NCBI GenBank assembly: GCA_051867815.1
Contig: JBJDZD010000066.1
Coordinates: 1-51,349 of the forward strand
Length of the DNA stretch: 51,349 nucleotides
Direction: 5' to 3'
Source of the DNA: CAG-390 sp051867815
Lineage (GTDB): Bacteria > Bacillota > Clostridia > Oscillospirales > CAG-272
Shown here: piece after piece, positions 41,298 through 51,055 of the stretch
How the letters are laid out: every line of letters starts with the position of its first letter
Position numbering within the stretch: the first letter of the stretch is position 1
Program-made: the position numbers and the translations under genes
Notes under the pieces: generated by a model
The model's input: the letters and a program-made list of their open reading frames with translations, nothing else
What the model was told of the DNA's origin: nothing
Databases searched by the model: none

Positions 41298-42329
41298 ATG
41301 ATTATTGTTTATCTTTTACTGACGCTCCTTTTGCTTGGAGTGCTGGTTCTCCTCCACGAAGGAGGACATTTTCTCGTTGCTCGTTTGAACAATGTCACGG
41401 TTAATGAGTTCGCAATAGGCATGGGGCCTAAAGTTCTTTCTTGGGTCTCAAAGAAATCGGGGATCAGGTATTCTCTCCGCGCTTTTCCCATTGGCGGTTT
41501 CGTCAGCATGGCCGGCGAGGATGAAGAATCCGAAGATAAGAATGCATTTTGTAATAAGAACGTATGGCAAAGAATATCCGTCGTTCTTGCCGGCCCTTTG
41601 ACGAACATCATTGTCGGCTTCCTCGGCATGCTCATTCTTGTCATGCTGACTGTTCCTGCATCAAACATCGTTGCGGTTTTCTTTGACGACGCAACCAGTA
41701 ATTCATCGGGCTTGTGCGTAAACGATAAGATTATCGAAGTCAACGGAGTAAAAACTCACACCGGCAATGAGGTTGCTTACGAGATCACTTATCAGGGCGA
41801 TAAGCCTCTTGATCTCGTCGTTATAAGAGACGGCGAAACGATCGAGCTGACGAGCGTTATATTTCCTCAAACCGAGGAGGAAGGTGTCGTTCTGGGTGTC
41901 TATGACTTTCAATTCTATCCGGTCAGCAACAAAGATTTCGGACTTGTACTGTCGCACACCTTCTGGAGAACATGTTCGTCTGCCAAAATGGTGTGGGATT
42001 CGCTTGCGGGTCTTGTAAGCGGACGTTTCGGCCTTGAAGCCGTTTCCGGCCCCATAGGTATGACAGATCTCGTTGAAACTTCGATTGCCAACGGCTGGGA
42101 GAGCCTTTTGTACCTTTGGGTCATCATTTCCGTCAATCTCGGCGTTATGAATCTTCTCCCCGTGCCTGCGCTTGATGGCGGCAGATTTATCTTCCTCTTG
42201 TGGGAAGCAATCACTCGCAAGCCGGTCAATAAAAAGATCGAAGGATATATAAACGCCGGCGGCCTTTTGATTTTGATGGCATTCATGCTTCTCATTACTT
42301 TTAAAGATGTTTTTCAACTTTTCAGATAA
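41298..42329 (+). CDS. rseP: RIP metalloprotease RseP (site-2 protease)
   Basis: A 343-residue intramembrane zinc protease with HEGGH in the first helix (about residues 20-24), a PDZ domain at about 115-185 and the third zinc ligand in NLLPVPALDGGR near 281-292. It cuts membrane-embedded anti-sigma factors or signal-peptide remnants. It is embedded between dxr and ispG, the standard order in many Clostridia. Confidence 0.95.
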   Translation: MIIVYLLLTLLLLGVLVLLHEGGHFLVARLNNVTVNEFAIGMGPKVLSWVSKKSGIRYSLRAFPIGGFVSMAGEDEESEDKNAFCNKNVWQRISVVLAGPLTNIIVGFLGMLILVMLTVPASNIVAVFFDDATSNSSGLCVNDKIIEVNGVKTHTGNEVAYEITYQGDKPLDLVVIRDGETIELTSVIFPQTEEEGVVLGVYDFQFYPVSNKDFGLVLSHTFWRTCSSAKMVWDSLAGLVSGRFGLEAVSGPIGMTDLVETSIANGWESLLYLWVIISVNLGVMNLLPVPALDGGRFIFLLWEAITRKPVNKKIEGYINAGGLLILMAFMLLITFKDVFQLFR

Positions 42330-42341
42330 AATACGGACGGT

Positions 42342-43421
42342 ATGAGTATGGAACGTAAAATAACGAAGCAGGTTAAAGTCGGCTCGGTCACCATCGGCGG
42401 CGGAGAGAGAATTTCCATCCAGTCAATGACAAATACCGATACGCTCAATAGAGAGGCCACATTTGCACAGGTTGAGAGACTGAATAGTGCCGGCTGTGAT
42501 ATTGTCAGGATTGCCATTCCGACCATTGAGGCAGCCGACACCATTGCATATATCAAGGAGCGCAGATCGGATATCCCGATCGTTGCAGACATTCATTTTG
42601 ACTACAAAATTGCGCTGAGAGCGATTGATTGCGGCGTTGATAAAATACGCATCAACCCCGGTAACATCGGCTCCGAGGACAGAGTTGCGGCGGTTGCTCG
42701 CGCCTGTCGGAAAAAGAATATTCCCATCAGGATCGGCGTTAACAGCGGCTCTCTTGAAAAAGAATTGCTTGCAAAGTACGGATCCCCCACACCCGAGGCT
42801 CTTTACGAAAGCGCACTCGGTCATATCAGGTTGCTCAATAAATATGATTTCGATGACATCGTAATTTCCGTTAAATCTTCAGTTGTTCCCAATGCAGTTG
42901 CGGCAAATAAGTACGTTTCCGCGCATTGCGATTACCCCCTCCATATCGGCGTTACCGAAGCCGGAAGCAGCAGAATAGGAATTATTAAGAACGCAGAGGC
43001 AATCGCAACACTCGTTCATCTGGGAATCGGTGACACCGTCAGGGTCTCTCTCACCGAAGACCCGGAGGCGGAAGTGTACGCCGCAAAGGATATACTGCGT
43101 TCGCTTTGTTGCGAAGGGCACAGCGGCATGGATATAGTATCCTGCCCTACATGCGGAAGGACCAAGATCGATCTGTTGAACCTTGTAAATCGTTTTGAAC
43201 AGGCCGCAAAGGCTGAGAAGCTTACCGATCTGCCCATCAAAGTCGCGCTCATGGGATGCGTTGTAAACGGACCGGGTGAGGCAAGAGAAGCCGATATAGG
43301 CATTGCCGGCGGTAAGGGTGAGGCTCTGCTGTTCAAAAAGGGCGAGATCATTCGCAAAATTGATGAAAACGATGTTGTATCTTCTTTGATTGATTTCATC
43401 AAGGAAGAATACGGAAGCTAA
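42342..43421 (+). CDS. ispG: 4-hydroxy-3-methylbut-2-en-1-yl diphosphate synthase (flavodoxin/ferredoxin)
   Basis: A 359-residue [4Fe-4S] enzyme with the start VKVGSVTIGGGERISIQSMTNTDT, the CPTCGR cysteine pair near residue 270 and MGCVVNGPGEAREADIGIAGG. It reductively opens methylerythritol cyclodiphosphate in the MEP route. RBS is weak (GGACGG); a second in-frame ATG two codons later is an alternative start. The polC start lies 2 nt after its stop. Confidence 0.96.
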   Translation: MSMERKITKQVKVGSVTIGGGERISIQSMTNTDTLNREATFAQVERLNSAGCDIVRIAIPTIEAADTIAYIKERRSDIPIVADIHFDYKIALRAIDCGVDKIRINPGNIGSEDRVAAVARACRKKNIPIRIGVNSGSLEKELLAKYGSPTPEALYESALGHIRLLNKYDFDDIVISVKSSVVPNAVAANKYVSAHCDYPLHIGVTEAGSSRIGIIKNAEAIATLVHLGIGDTVRVSLTEDPEAEVYAAKDILRSLCCEGHSGMDIVSCPTCGRTKIDLLNLVNRFEQAAKAEKLTDLPIKVALMGCVVNGPGEAREADIGIAGGKGEALLFKKGEIIRKIDENDVVSSLIDFIKEEYGS

Positions 43422-43422
43422 T

Positions 43423-46400
43423 ATGAAAACTTTAAGAGAATTATTTAAGAATTATTCTCCCGATCCCGATATCGGAGAATTGTTTGACTCGGTTACGGAA
43501 TATCAAGTTCGAAAATCTACGCTGAGGCCGAATGTTTTTGAAATTGACATACATCTTGACAGCATCGTGCGCAAGACTTTGCTTTACGAGGCCGAGGAGG
43601 AGATTAAAAAAGCATACGACGGCAGCTACTTCGTCCGCTTCGTTCCGAAGTACGATAAGTCGCTCTTTTCTTACGATTACATTCAGCAAGTCATCATTGA
43701 AACCGAAAGGATCGGTGAGATCGCCAAGGGTTTTTTCGTCGGTTGCGACTATGTTCTTTCGAGTGACAAGCTTACCTTTTCCATACCGTTCAATAAGGGT
43801 GGCATTGATTTTCTGACCGCCGGAAAAGTCCAACGGATCATTGAAAACATTATTTATTCGGAATTCGGAATTAAGCTTGTCGTAGAAATACTCGAAATGG
43901 AGAATTACGTTCCCTATTTTGAGTCAGACGAACATAAGCGTGAAATCGAGGAGTTGAATAATGCGTGCCGTGCTTCGTTAAAACAGTATGATGATGCAAT
44001 GAAACACGCAAACGATTCGCCCCAATCGGAGCCGGAGGATAAAAAGGAGAAGGCGGATCTAAATCTCAAGCGTATATGGTCGGCTTACGACGAGGATTGC
44101 ATAGCAATAATCGAAGACGGCACCTGCACGATCGGCAAAGCCGTGTTCGATATTTCCTCACCGGAAATCAAATGGGGTGAACCTTTCCCCGTAAATCCGG
44201 TGTCGATTTCCACAATAAGACATCCCGGCGGAGAGGTTTGCGTCGTCGGTACGGTTTCCGGCTGCATAATGGAGCAGGCTAAGTTCGGCAACAGGAAATG
44301 GTATACCGGCTTCGGCGTGTTTGACGGTAACGCTTCAATTACAGTTAAGCTCGAGGGCGACAGCGAGGATGAATGCAAGGAGCTTGCAGGTGCCGTTTCG
44401 AATGGCATGTGCGTTGCCGTTTACGGAATCGTTAAAAAAGAGTATAAAACGGATGATATGTTAATCATCCCGGATGCCGTCGCGGCAATTACTAAGGAAA
44501 AGCGCAGAGATAAAGCGCCCGAAAAGCGCGTTGAGCTTCATCTGCATACAAACATGTCCGCCATGGACGCGCTCATCCCTTCTGATGTTGCCGTTAAAAC
44601 CGCCGTTTCGTGGGGACACAAGGCCGTTGCCATTACCGACCACGGAAACGTTCAGGGCTTTCCCGAGGCAATGATCGCTCTTGACAAAATGTACGGTTTC
44701 AAGGACGCAGAGGAGGGCGAAGAACGCTTTAAGGTCATTTACGGCATGGAGGCATACTTTGTCAATGACAGCGCAAGCCCTCTTTACGGTAATTACAACG
44801 GAAGGATTGACGACAATCTCGTAATTTTCGACCTTGAGACCACAGGTCTTTCGTCATCAACCTGCGAAATTATCGAATTTGGTGCCGTCAAGGTTATGAA
44901 CGGCGAGATAGTGGACCGTTTTTCCGAGTTTGTCAAACCCGACAGGCCTATCTCAGAGGAGATCACCAATCTTACTTCGATAACAAACGACGACGTCAGG
45001 GATGCACGCAAAATTGGCGCTGTTCTTCCGGATTTTCTTGAATTTTGCGGTGATTGCCTCCTCATTGCTCATAATGCCGATTTTGACGTCGGTTTTGTTC
45101 GCGCCGCAGCTAAAAGGCTCGGTATTCCTTTTGATGCGCCTTATCTTGATACGGTAGGGCTTTCGAGGTTTTTGAATACCGATCTTAAGTCACACAAGCT
45201 TGACGTATTGGCTAAGTATTATTCTTTGGGTGACTTTAACCACCACAGAGCCGTAGACGATGCTGAGATGCTTACGCAGATATATCTCAACATGGTCAAG
45301 AAAATGGAGCTTTCGGATATTCACGAGTTCTCGGTGTTAGTCAAAGATATCCAAATTAACGCAGACCCGTTGAAGCTAAAAACCTACCATTTGATAATAT
45401 TGGTCAAGGATCTTGTAGGACTTAAAAATCTCTATCAGCTCGTTTCAATGGGATATCTGAATTATTATCATCGCTCACCGCGTATCCCAAAATCGGAGCT
45501 TGACAAGCACCGCGAAGGATTGCTCATCGGTTCAGCTTGTTCAGCAGGTGAACTTTACAGCGCGATTCTTGAGAATAAATCGGATACCGAAATTGAAGCG
45601 ATTGCTTCATATTACGACTATCTTGAGGTTCAGCCAATCGGAAACGATCAATACCTTGTTAAGGAAGGAGAGGTCTCAGGAGAAGAAGCGCTCCGAGATA
45701 TCAACAGGCGCATCGTTGCGCTAGGTGAAAAGCTCGGCAAACCGGTCGTTGCAACGTCCGATGCACATTTCATTGATCCGGAAGATGAACTATACAGGCG
45801 AATACTTCTTGCCGGACTGAAATTTAAGGATGCGGACAAGCCTACGCCCATTTATATGAGAACGACGGATGAAATGCTCGATGAGTTTTCATATCTCGGT
45901 GAGGATAAGGCGTATGAAATCGTCGTAAAGAATACTAACGATATTGCAGATTTGATAGAGCCGATACGTCCGATTCCGAAGGGCAACTATCCTCCGCATC
46001 TTGACGGAGCAGAGGAAGAGCTGTCGGAAAAGTGTTGGACGCGCGCGCGATCAATGTACGGCGAAAACCTTCCGGAGCTTGTTAAGAAGCGACTTGAGGT
46101 TGAGCTGAACTCCATCATTTCAAATGGCTACGCGGTGCTCTACGTTATCGCAGAGCGTCTTGTAATGTACAGCGAGAGCCAAGGTTACCTCGTCGGCTCA
46201 CGCGGCTCGGTTGGCTCATCCTTCGTTGCAACAATGGCAGGCATTTCGGAGGTTAACCCTCTTCCACCGCACTATTATTGTAAAAAGTGCCAATACAACG
46301 ACTTTTCCAATCCCACCGGAGCCGGCTCGGGATTTGATATGCCCTCGGCTGTATGCCCGGTTTGCGGATCACAGCTTGAGCAGGACGGTCAGGACATTCC

Positions 46401-47892
46401 TTTCGAGACCTTTTTGGGCTTCAAGGGCGATAAATCTCCCGATATCGACCTCAACTTCTCAGGCGAGGTACAAGGAAAGGTACATAAGTTCACCGAGGAG
46501 TTGTTCGGCGCGGAAAACGTCTTTAAGGCCGGTACTATCGGTACTCTCGCGGATAAGACCGCCTTCGGCTTCGTTATGAAGTACTTTGAGGGTAAGGGTC
46601 AACAGCTCTGCCGCGCTGAGGTTGACCGTATTATCAACGGTTGCGTCGGTGTAAAGCGCACGACAGGTCAGCATCCCGGCGGTATCATAGTTGTACCTCG
46701 AGACAGAGATGTTTACGATTTCACGCCAGTTCAGCACCCGGCAGATGACCCGAAGTCAGATATCGTCACCACACACTTTGCCTTCTCTTATCTTCACGAT
46801 ACGATCCTAAAACTCGACGAGCTTGGACACGATATTCCAACGAAATATAAGTACCTTGAAAAATACAGCGGCATAACCATTGACCGTGTTGCAATGAACG
46901 ATCGCAGTATCTACGAGCTGTTTGAATCGACCGAGCCGCTCGGAATCCCGCAAAAGGACCGCAGCCAGCATGAAACGAAAATGCTTGGTTTGATGGTCGG
47001 TACGCTCGGTCTGCCGGAGTTCGGCACGAACTTCATTCAAGGCGTTCTTGTCGATGCGAAGCCTAAAAACTTTGCAGATTTGATGCAGATATCGGGATTG
47101 ACGCACGGAACCGACGTTTGGCTCGGTAACGCGCAAGACCTTATTAAAGACGGAATATGTGATATTTCAAAGGTTATCGGAACACGAGACGGTATCATGC
47201 TTGACCTGATAAGATACGGCATGGAAAACCTGACCGCGTTCAAGATCATGGAAAGCGTTCGTAAAGGCAAGGGTCTGACACCGGAATGGGAGGCCGATAT
47301 GCTTGCACATAACGTACCGGAATGGTATATAGCATCGTGCAAAAAGATAAAGTACATGTTCCCCAAGGCACATGCGGCGGCTTACGTAATGTCTGCAATT
47401 CGCTTGGCATGGTATAAAGTCCACCAGCCCGTTGCGTTCTACTGTGCGATCCTCTCGGTCGCGCCGGACGGTTTTGACGGCTCTATTGTTGCACAGGGCA
47501 GAGAAGCGGTATATCGGAAAATGGTTGAGATCGACAATATGGGCAAGGAGGCAACCGCAAAGGACAAAGATACTTTCGGAGCATTGCAGTTTGCACACGA
47601 AGCAATGCTTCGCGGAATCAGATTCCTTCCCGTTAATCTTAAGTATTCTCATGCCAAAGAATTTCTTCCCGAAAACGGAGCAATTCGCATGCCGCTGACG
47701 GCGCTTCCGGGTCTCGGTCTCAGCGCGGCGCTCAGTATAACCGCCGCCCGCGACGAAGAACCCTTCTTCTCGATTGAGGACCTACAACTCCGCGGCAAAG
47801 CCAATAAGGGTGTAATTGATACGCTCAGGGCAAACGGAATACTTGACGGCTTGAGCGAAACCGATCAAATTTCTTTGTTTGACATAATTTAA
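43423..47892 (+). CDS. polC: DNA polymerase III alpha subunit, PolC type
   Basis: A 1489-residue Gram-positive replicative polymerase. In order it shows an N-terminal region, an OB domain (about 235-340), the first PHP part (ELHLHTNMSAMDALI, near 370), an inserted DEDD proofreading exonuclease (FDLETTGLSS near 468, then HNADFDVGF and HHRAVDDAEM), the second PHP part, a four-cysteine zinc site (CKKC near 953, CPVC), and the polymerase active site PDIDLNFSGEVQ (near 1005). It copies the chromosome with built-in proofreading. ATG 43423, two bases after ispG, gives the family-like MKTLRELFKNY start; an earlier in-frame ATG lies inside ispG. Confidence 0.98.
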   Translation: MKTLRELFKNYSPDPDIGELFDSVTEYQVRKSTLRPNVFEIDIHLDSIVRKTLLYEAEEEIKKAYDGSYFVRFVPKYDKSLFSYDYIQQVIIETERIGEIAKGFFVGCDYVLSSDKLTFSIPFNKGGIDFLTAGKVQRIIENIIYSEFGIKLVVEILEMENYVPYFESDEHKREIEELNNACRASLKQYDDAMKHANDSPQSEPEDKKEKADLNLKRIWSAYDEDCIAIIEDGTCTIGKAVFDISSPEIKWGEPFPVNPVSISTIRHPGGEVCVVGTVSGCIMEQAKFGNRKWYTGFGVFDGNASITVKLEGDSEDECKELAGAVSNGMCVAVYGIVKKEYKTDDMLIIPDAVAAITKEKRRDKAPEKRVELHLHTNMSAMDALIPSDVAVKTAVSWGHKAVAITDHGNVQGFPEAMIALDKMYGFKDAEEGEERFKVIYGMEAYFVNDSASPLYGNYNGRIDDNLVIFDLETTGLSSSTCEIIEFGAVKVMNGEIVDRFSEFVKPDRPISEEITNLTSITNDDVRDARKIGAVLPDFLEFCGDCLLIAHNADFDVGFVRAAAKRLGIPFDAPYLDTVGLSRFLNTDLKSHKLDVLAKYYSLGDFNHHRAVDDAEMLTQIYLNMVKKMELSDIHEFSVLVKDIQINADPLKLKTYHLIILVKDLVGLKNLYQLVSMGYLNYYHRSPRIPKSELDKHREGLLIGSACSAGELYSAILENKSDTEIEAIASYYDYLEVQPIGNDQYLVKEGEVSGEEALRDINRRIVALGEKLGKPVVATSDAHFIDPEDELYRRILLAGLKFKDADKPTPIYMRTTDEMLDEFSYLGEDKAYEIVVKNTNDIADLIEPIRPIPKGNYPPHLDGAEEELSEKCWTRARSMYGENLPELVKKRLEVELNSIISNGYAVLYVIAERLVMYSESQGYLVGSRGSVGSSFVATMAGISEVNPLPPHYYCKKCQYNDFSNPTGAGSGFDMPSAVCPVCGSQLEQDGQDIPFETFLGFKGDKSPDIDLNFSGEVQGKVHKFTEELFGAENVFKAGTIGTLADKTAFGFVMKYFEGKGQQLCRAEVDRIINGCVGVKRTTGQHPGGIIVVPRDRDVYDFTPVQHPADDPKSDIVTTHFAFSYLHDTILKLDELGHDIPTKYKYLEKYSGITIDRVAMNDRSIYELFESTEPLGIPQKDRSQHETKMLGLMVGTLGLPEFGTNFIQGVLVDAKPKNFADLMQISGLTHGTDVWLGNAQDLIKDGICDISKVIGTRDGIMLDLIRYGMENLTAFKIMESVRKGKGLTPEWEADMLAHNVPEWYIASCKKIKYMFPKAHAAAYVMSAIRLAWYKVHQPVAFYCAILSVAPDGFDGSIVAQGREAVYRKMVEIDNMGKEATAKDKDTFGALQFAHEAMLRGIRFLPVNLKYSHAKEFLPENGAIRMPLTALPGLGLSAALSITAARDEEPFFSIEDLQLRGKANKGVIDTLRANGILDGLSETDQISLFDII

Positions 47893-47901
47893 GAATTATA
47901 A

Positions 47902-47935
47902 GGCAACGCATTTTGAGGTGCGTTGCCTTTTTTTT
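47902..47935 (+). terminator. Intrinsic terminator after polC
   Basis: GGCAACGCA/TGCGTTGCC, a perfect 9-bp stem with an 8-nt loop followed by T8. It ends the pyrH-polC operon. Confidence 0.95.
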
Positions 47936-48016
47936 GGAAATGATAATAATTTTGACTTGTAATTTTAAAAATCTGTTGGGTATCATATTTTTGAAATCAA
48001 AGAAAGGATCGCAAAT

Positions 48017-48805
48017 ATGAAAAAGATAATTTTTGCATTGATTGCATTTTGTATATTTTTGAATATTCCGGTTTTTCGTGCTTCGGCGGAAGAGCCACTG
48101 TCTTGGTATTGCAAACGCGCGAAAAACAATGAGCAACCAACTTTGCCGAGTGAATTTTCGTTTATTAGAGACTATGATGGGGCGTGGATAAACAGCTCCG
48201 GCAGATCAGAAGGTAAGAAGACCGTATATCTGACATTTGATGCAGGCTACGAAAACGGAAACGTTGCAAAAATACTTGACGTTTTGAAAGAAAAGCAGGT
48301 TCCGGCCGCATTCTTCATTCTTATCAATCTGATCGAATCAAATCCGGATTTGGTAAAGCGTATGGTAAATGAAGGACATACAGTCTGCAATCACACAGCG
48401 CACCATAAGGATATGACAAAAATAACGAATATCAATGATTTTGAAAACGAGCTTGAAGGCTTAAACACGGCATACAAAAATTTAACCGGTACGGAGATTT
48501 CAAAGTATTACCGACCACCCGAGGGTAAGTTTACAAAATCAAATCTTGAGTTTGCAAAAGCGCTTGGCTATAAAACGGTCTTTTGGAGCTTTGCTTATGC
48601 CGATTGGGATAACAACTGTCAGCCCTCCGAAATTTATGCAAAGAAGAAGATTATGGACAATGTTCATAACGGAGCAGTCATTCTTTTGCACCCGACATCG
48701 GCAACCAACGCCGCAATACTCGGCGAAATTATTGATGAAATGAGAATACAGGGTTATGAATTCGGTACACTTGATGAGCTGTATGAGGAAATCACTCAAA
48801 GCTGA
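48017..48805 (+). CDS. pdaA: PdaA-like delta-lactam-forming polysaccharide deacetylase
   Basis: A 262-residue secreted NodB-fold deacetylase with a clear signal peptide (FALIAFCIFLNIPVFRASA). The family's TFDDG reads TFDAGYENG, followed by HTAHHKD for metal binding, RPPEGKFT and AYADWD. These are the special features of PdaA, which deacetylates N-acetylmuramic acid and closes muramic delta-lactam in spore cortex. AAAGGATC lies before the ATG. A forespore-type promoter could not be assigned with confidence in the 80 nt upstream. Confidence 0.85.
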   Translation: MKKIIFALIAFCIFLNIPVFRASAEEPLSWYCKRAKNNEQPTLPSEFSFIRDYDGAWINSSGRSEGKKTVYLTFDAGYENGNVAKILDVLKEKQVPAAFFILINLIESNPDLVKRMVNEGHTVCNHTAHHKDMTKITNINDFENELEGLNTAYKNLTGTEISKYYRPPEGKFTKSNLEFAKALGYKTVFWSFAYADWDNNCQPSEIYAKKKIMDNVHNGAVILLHPTSATNAAILGEIIDEMRIQGYEFGTLDELYEEITQS

Positions 48806-49466
48806 GCTGATAATATTGCTGATTTCAGCATTGCTCCTTTGTTCCTTTTCTCAGGGAACGAACTGTCCTGTTTATAAGGCAGGAAATACGGATTGTCATA
48901 TAGTCGCGCTGACCTTCGACGACGGTCCCCATGCGAAAAAAACTCCGGAAATATTGGATATTCTCAAGGAAAATGACGTAAAAGCAACGTTTTTTCTCGT
49001 CGGTCAAAACGCTGATAGGCACGGGGAGCTTGTTGAGCGAATTATTGCGGAGGGTCATGAAGTCGGAAATCATACTTTCGGGCACAAATATCTCGGCGGT
49101 CAATCAAAGGGCATCGTGGAGCGGGAGATTGACCTCTGCGACGATATAATTTACAACCATAACGAGTATAATACAGTCCTTTTCAGACCCCCGGGAGGCA
49201 TCTATGACGCCACATTGACGTCTGTTTGTGCCGAGCGCGGATACTCAGTCGTTCTTTGGAGTATAGACACGAGGGATTGGGCAGGCACATCGGCAGAGGC
49301 GATCGAAAACGAAATAATGAAGCATGTGGACGACGGTGCGATCATACTGATGCACGACTACGTTTGCGGCGAATCCCACACGGCGGAGGCGTTGCGCCAA
49401 GTGATTCCGAAACTGAAAAGGCTCGGATACCGATTTGTAACGGTATCCGAGCTGATAGGAGCCTAA
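48783..49466 (+). CDS. Second polysaccharide deacetylase (NodB domain), overlapping pdaA
   Basis: A 227-residue secreted deacetylase. The signal peptide is LIILLISALLLCSFSQG, followed by the NodB motifs TFDDGPHAKKTP, HTFGHKYLG, FRPPGG and LMHDY. It lacks the PdaA-specific changes and is closer to general chitin/peptidoglycan deacetylases (PdaB- or PgdA-like). The ATG at 48783 overlaps the end of pdaA by 23 nt and gives a compact n-region; ATGs at 48756 and 48774 would lengthen it and none has a good RBS, so translation is probably coupled. Its stop overlaps the stop of the convergent YesL-like gene. Confidence 0.85.
   Translation: MRKSLKAELIILLISALLLCSFSQGTNCPVYKAGNTDCHIVALTFDDGPHAKKTPEILDILKENDVKATFFLVGQNADRHGELVERIIAEGHEVGNHTFGHKYLGGQSKGIVEREIDLCDDIIYNHNEYNTVLFRPPGGIYDATLTSVCAERGYSVVLWSIDTRDWAGTSAEAIENEIMKHVDDGAIILMHDYVCGESHTAEALRQVIPKLKRLGYRFVTVSELIGA
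49422..49451 (-). terminator. Perfect hairpin inside the 3' end of the deacetylase gene, possible terminator for the convergent operon
   Basis: CTCGGATACCG/CGGTATCCGAG, an 11-bp perfect stem with an 8-nt loop, lies 12 nt beyond the YesL-like stop on the minus strand and is followed by GCCTTTTC. The stem codes for part of the deacetylase on the plus strand. The T-tract is short, so termination efficiency is doubtful. Confidence 0.45.
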
Positions 49467-50386
49467 GGCTCATTGATCATATATTTTTCAATTACCGGAT
49501 ATGCACCGTACGATATCAGCAGATTAATAGACGGTAACAAATAGATAAGCGGTAAAATCAGCGGCACTACGATACCGATTGGCATCAAAAGCAATGCGAG
49601 TGCGATATTTATTGCAATCAGAATTGCAATGCCCAAAAACGCCATGAGGTTACGTTTTATTCCGAGAATGGAAAAAATGAGCGCGTTCTTGAATATCTTT
49701 TTGATTTTAATATCAAAAGTAATGAGCATGAGATAAATATAGAAGCGCATGAAGAAATACAGGATGCAAAGTCCGCAAATGGCGAAGTAGAAGAAGTCAA
49801 TCATAAAAGTGCCGCCGATGCCGGAAAAATAGATGAAATCAAATAAAAGAATTGCAATTATAGCGAAATCAATCAATCCAAGCAGCAATCCTTGCCAAAA
49901 GTTTTTCTTAATGGCGTAAAAGAAGTCGCTGGTCATAAACACGGGGTCGCCGCGGAGCATGTTTCGTGTGCAATACGTAGCACCGATGTTTACCCATCCC
50001 CAGATTATTGCCAAAAGCGCAAGAAGAGCTATGCCTACCCAAATTGCCGTGGGGGTAAAGGTAGGGAGATTCAGCTGTATGCCGTATATACCGAGAAGAG
50101 AAGACCAAACGGTGCTCTCTCCGATCAAATGCGAGCCATATAAGGTCGTATATAAAACATTTGTTTCGGAGGGGGTCGTCGGTGCAATCAAATATAGGTA
50201 AAATATAGCCAGAGGGATGAGGGCCAGCGGGATCATAAGGAAATTGAGCGACAGAACCCTTGAAAAATTCCTGAAATAGAATTTAGGCATGTTAATGAGG
50301 TTGGGTACAAAGGGTTTTTCGTCCTTTGAAACACCGGGGCCGTCACGGTTCATATCGAATAATTTAAACTTCTTGCCTTTTGACAT
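49463..50386 (-). CDS. YesL/DUF624-like multi-pass membrane protein
   Basis: A 307-residue protein with a 40-residue hydrophilic N-terminus and about six long hydrophobic segments (about 45-67, 110-135, 165-187, 195-220, 240-262 and 270-300). The segment NIGATYCTRNMLRGDPVFMTSDFFYAIKKNFWQG resembles DUF624/YesL proteins, in which a similar stretch links helices 2 and 3. Function is unknown. It follows the SpoIIM-like gene by 18 nt, with AAAGG before ATG 50386. Confidence 0.65.
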   Translation of the reverse strand: MSKGKKFKLFDMNRDGPGVSKDEKPFVPNLINMPKFYFRNFSRVLSLNFLMIPLALIPLAIFYLYLIAPTTPSETNVLYTTLYGSHLIGESTVWSSLLGIYGIQLNLPTFTPTAIWVGIALLALLAIIWGWVNIGATYCTRNMLRGDPVFMTSDFFYAIKKNFWQGLLLGLIDFAIIAILLFDFIYFSGIGGTFMIDFFYFAICGLCILYFFMRFYIYLMLITFDIKIKKIFKNALIFSILGIKRNLMAFLGIAILIAINIALALLLMPIGIVVPLILPLIYLLPSINLLISYGAYPVIEKYMINEP

Positions 50387-50404
50387 TTTCGTGCCTTTCT
50401 TCTG

Positions 50405-50995
50405 CTATAGTAGTGAGCAAAGCCACAGCAGAAACGATTTAATAATTGAGAGTAAAATCACGGTTCCCGTGATTGAAAGCGTTCTGTTAAATATCTCTAA
50501 TGTTTCGGCAGAAAAAATTGATGGTACCTCGCCGCCGTCCTTCACGACAATTTTCTTTGACGATGCAATCATTGAGCGGCAATGGTAAAGGAAGAGCAAG
50601 CTCATGAAAGCCGAAAACAGAATTGGAATTATCGATGCCGGTAATGAAAAGATTTCAAGCGTGCATCCGCAGAAACGTCCGAAAGCATAGCCTTTTATCA
50701 AGCAAGCGGTCGATATGAAAAATTTAGGATAAAGCGTAATTGCCGATAGCGAAACGGCAAGGAGCATTATCACCTGATTGACGGATGACAGCATTGTGGA
50801 AGCAAATGCATCAAGAATATTCTCGCTATCCGTAAAAGCAGAAGTGGCCGCTTTCTGAGCATACGCAATCTGTCTTAGTCCGTAATCGCCATCGCAAACG
50901 AGATTGGCGATAAGTGCAATCAAAAAGCCAAGCGCAAAGAGCATTGGCATCCTTAAATCTTCGAAAGAAGCAGATTTGAAACCTTTAATATTCAC
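50405..50995 (-). CDS. Membrane protein, SpoIIM-like (tentative)
   Basis: A 196-residue protein with five or six hydrophobic segments. LIKGYAFGRFCG near residue 104 and the helix layout resemble SpoIIM, which helps remodel the septum during engulfment in spore formers; the match is by eye and weak. The start is taken as GTG 50995, because GGAG lies 7 nt upstream. An in-frame ATG five codons earlier (51010) has no RBS. It sits between the SpoU-family gene and the YesL-like gene, and all three may share a transcript. Confidence 0.45.
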   Translation of the reverse strand: MNIKGFKSASFEDLRMPMLFALGFLIALIANLVCDGDYGLRQIAYAQKAATSAFTDSENILDAFASTMLSSVNQVIMLLAVSLSAITLYPKFFISTACLIKGYAFGRFCGCTLEIFSLPASIIPILFSAFMSLLFLYHCRSMIASSKKIVVKDGGEVPSIFSAETLEIFNRTLSITGTVILLSIIKSFLLWLCSLL

Positions 50996-51055
50996 AATGA
51001 TTCTCCGCATTTTTATTCAGTAATGATTATGCGGAAGAATATGAAAATATGATGA

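Noticed and set aside
43390..43422. Earlier start for polC inside ispG
   Set aside because: ATG 43423 directly after ispG gives the family-like N-terminus; the extra 11 residues look like ispG in another frame.
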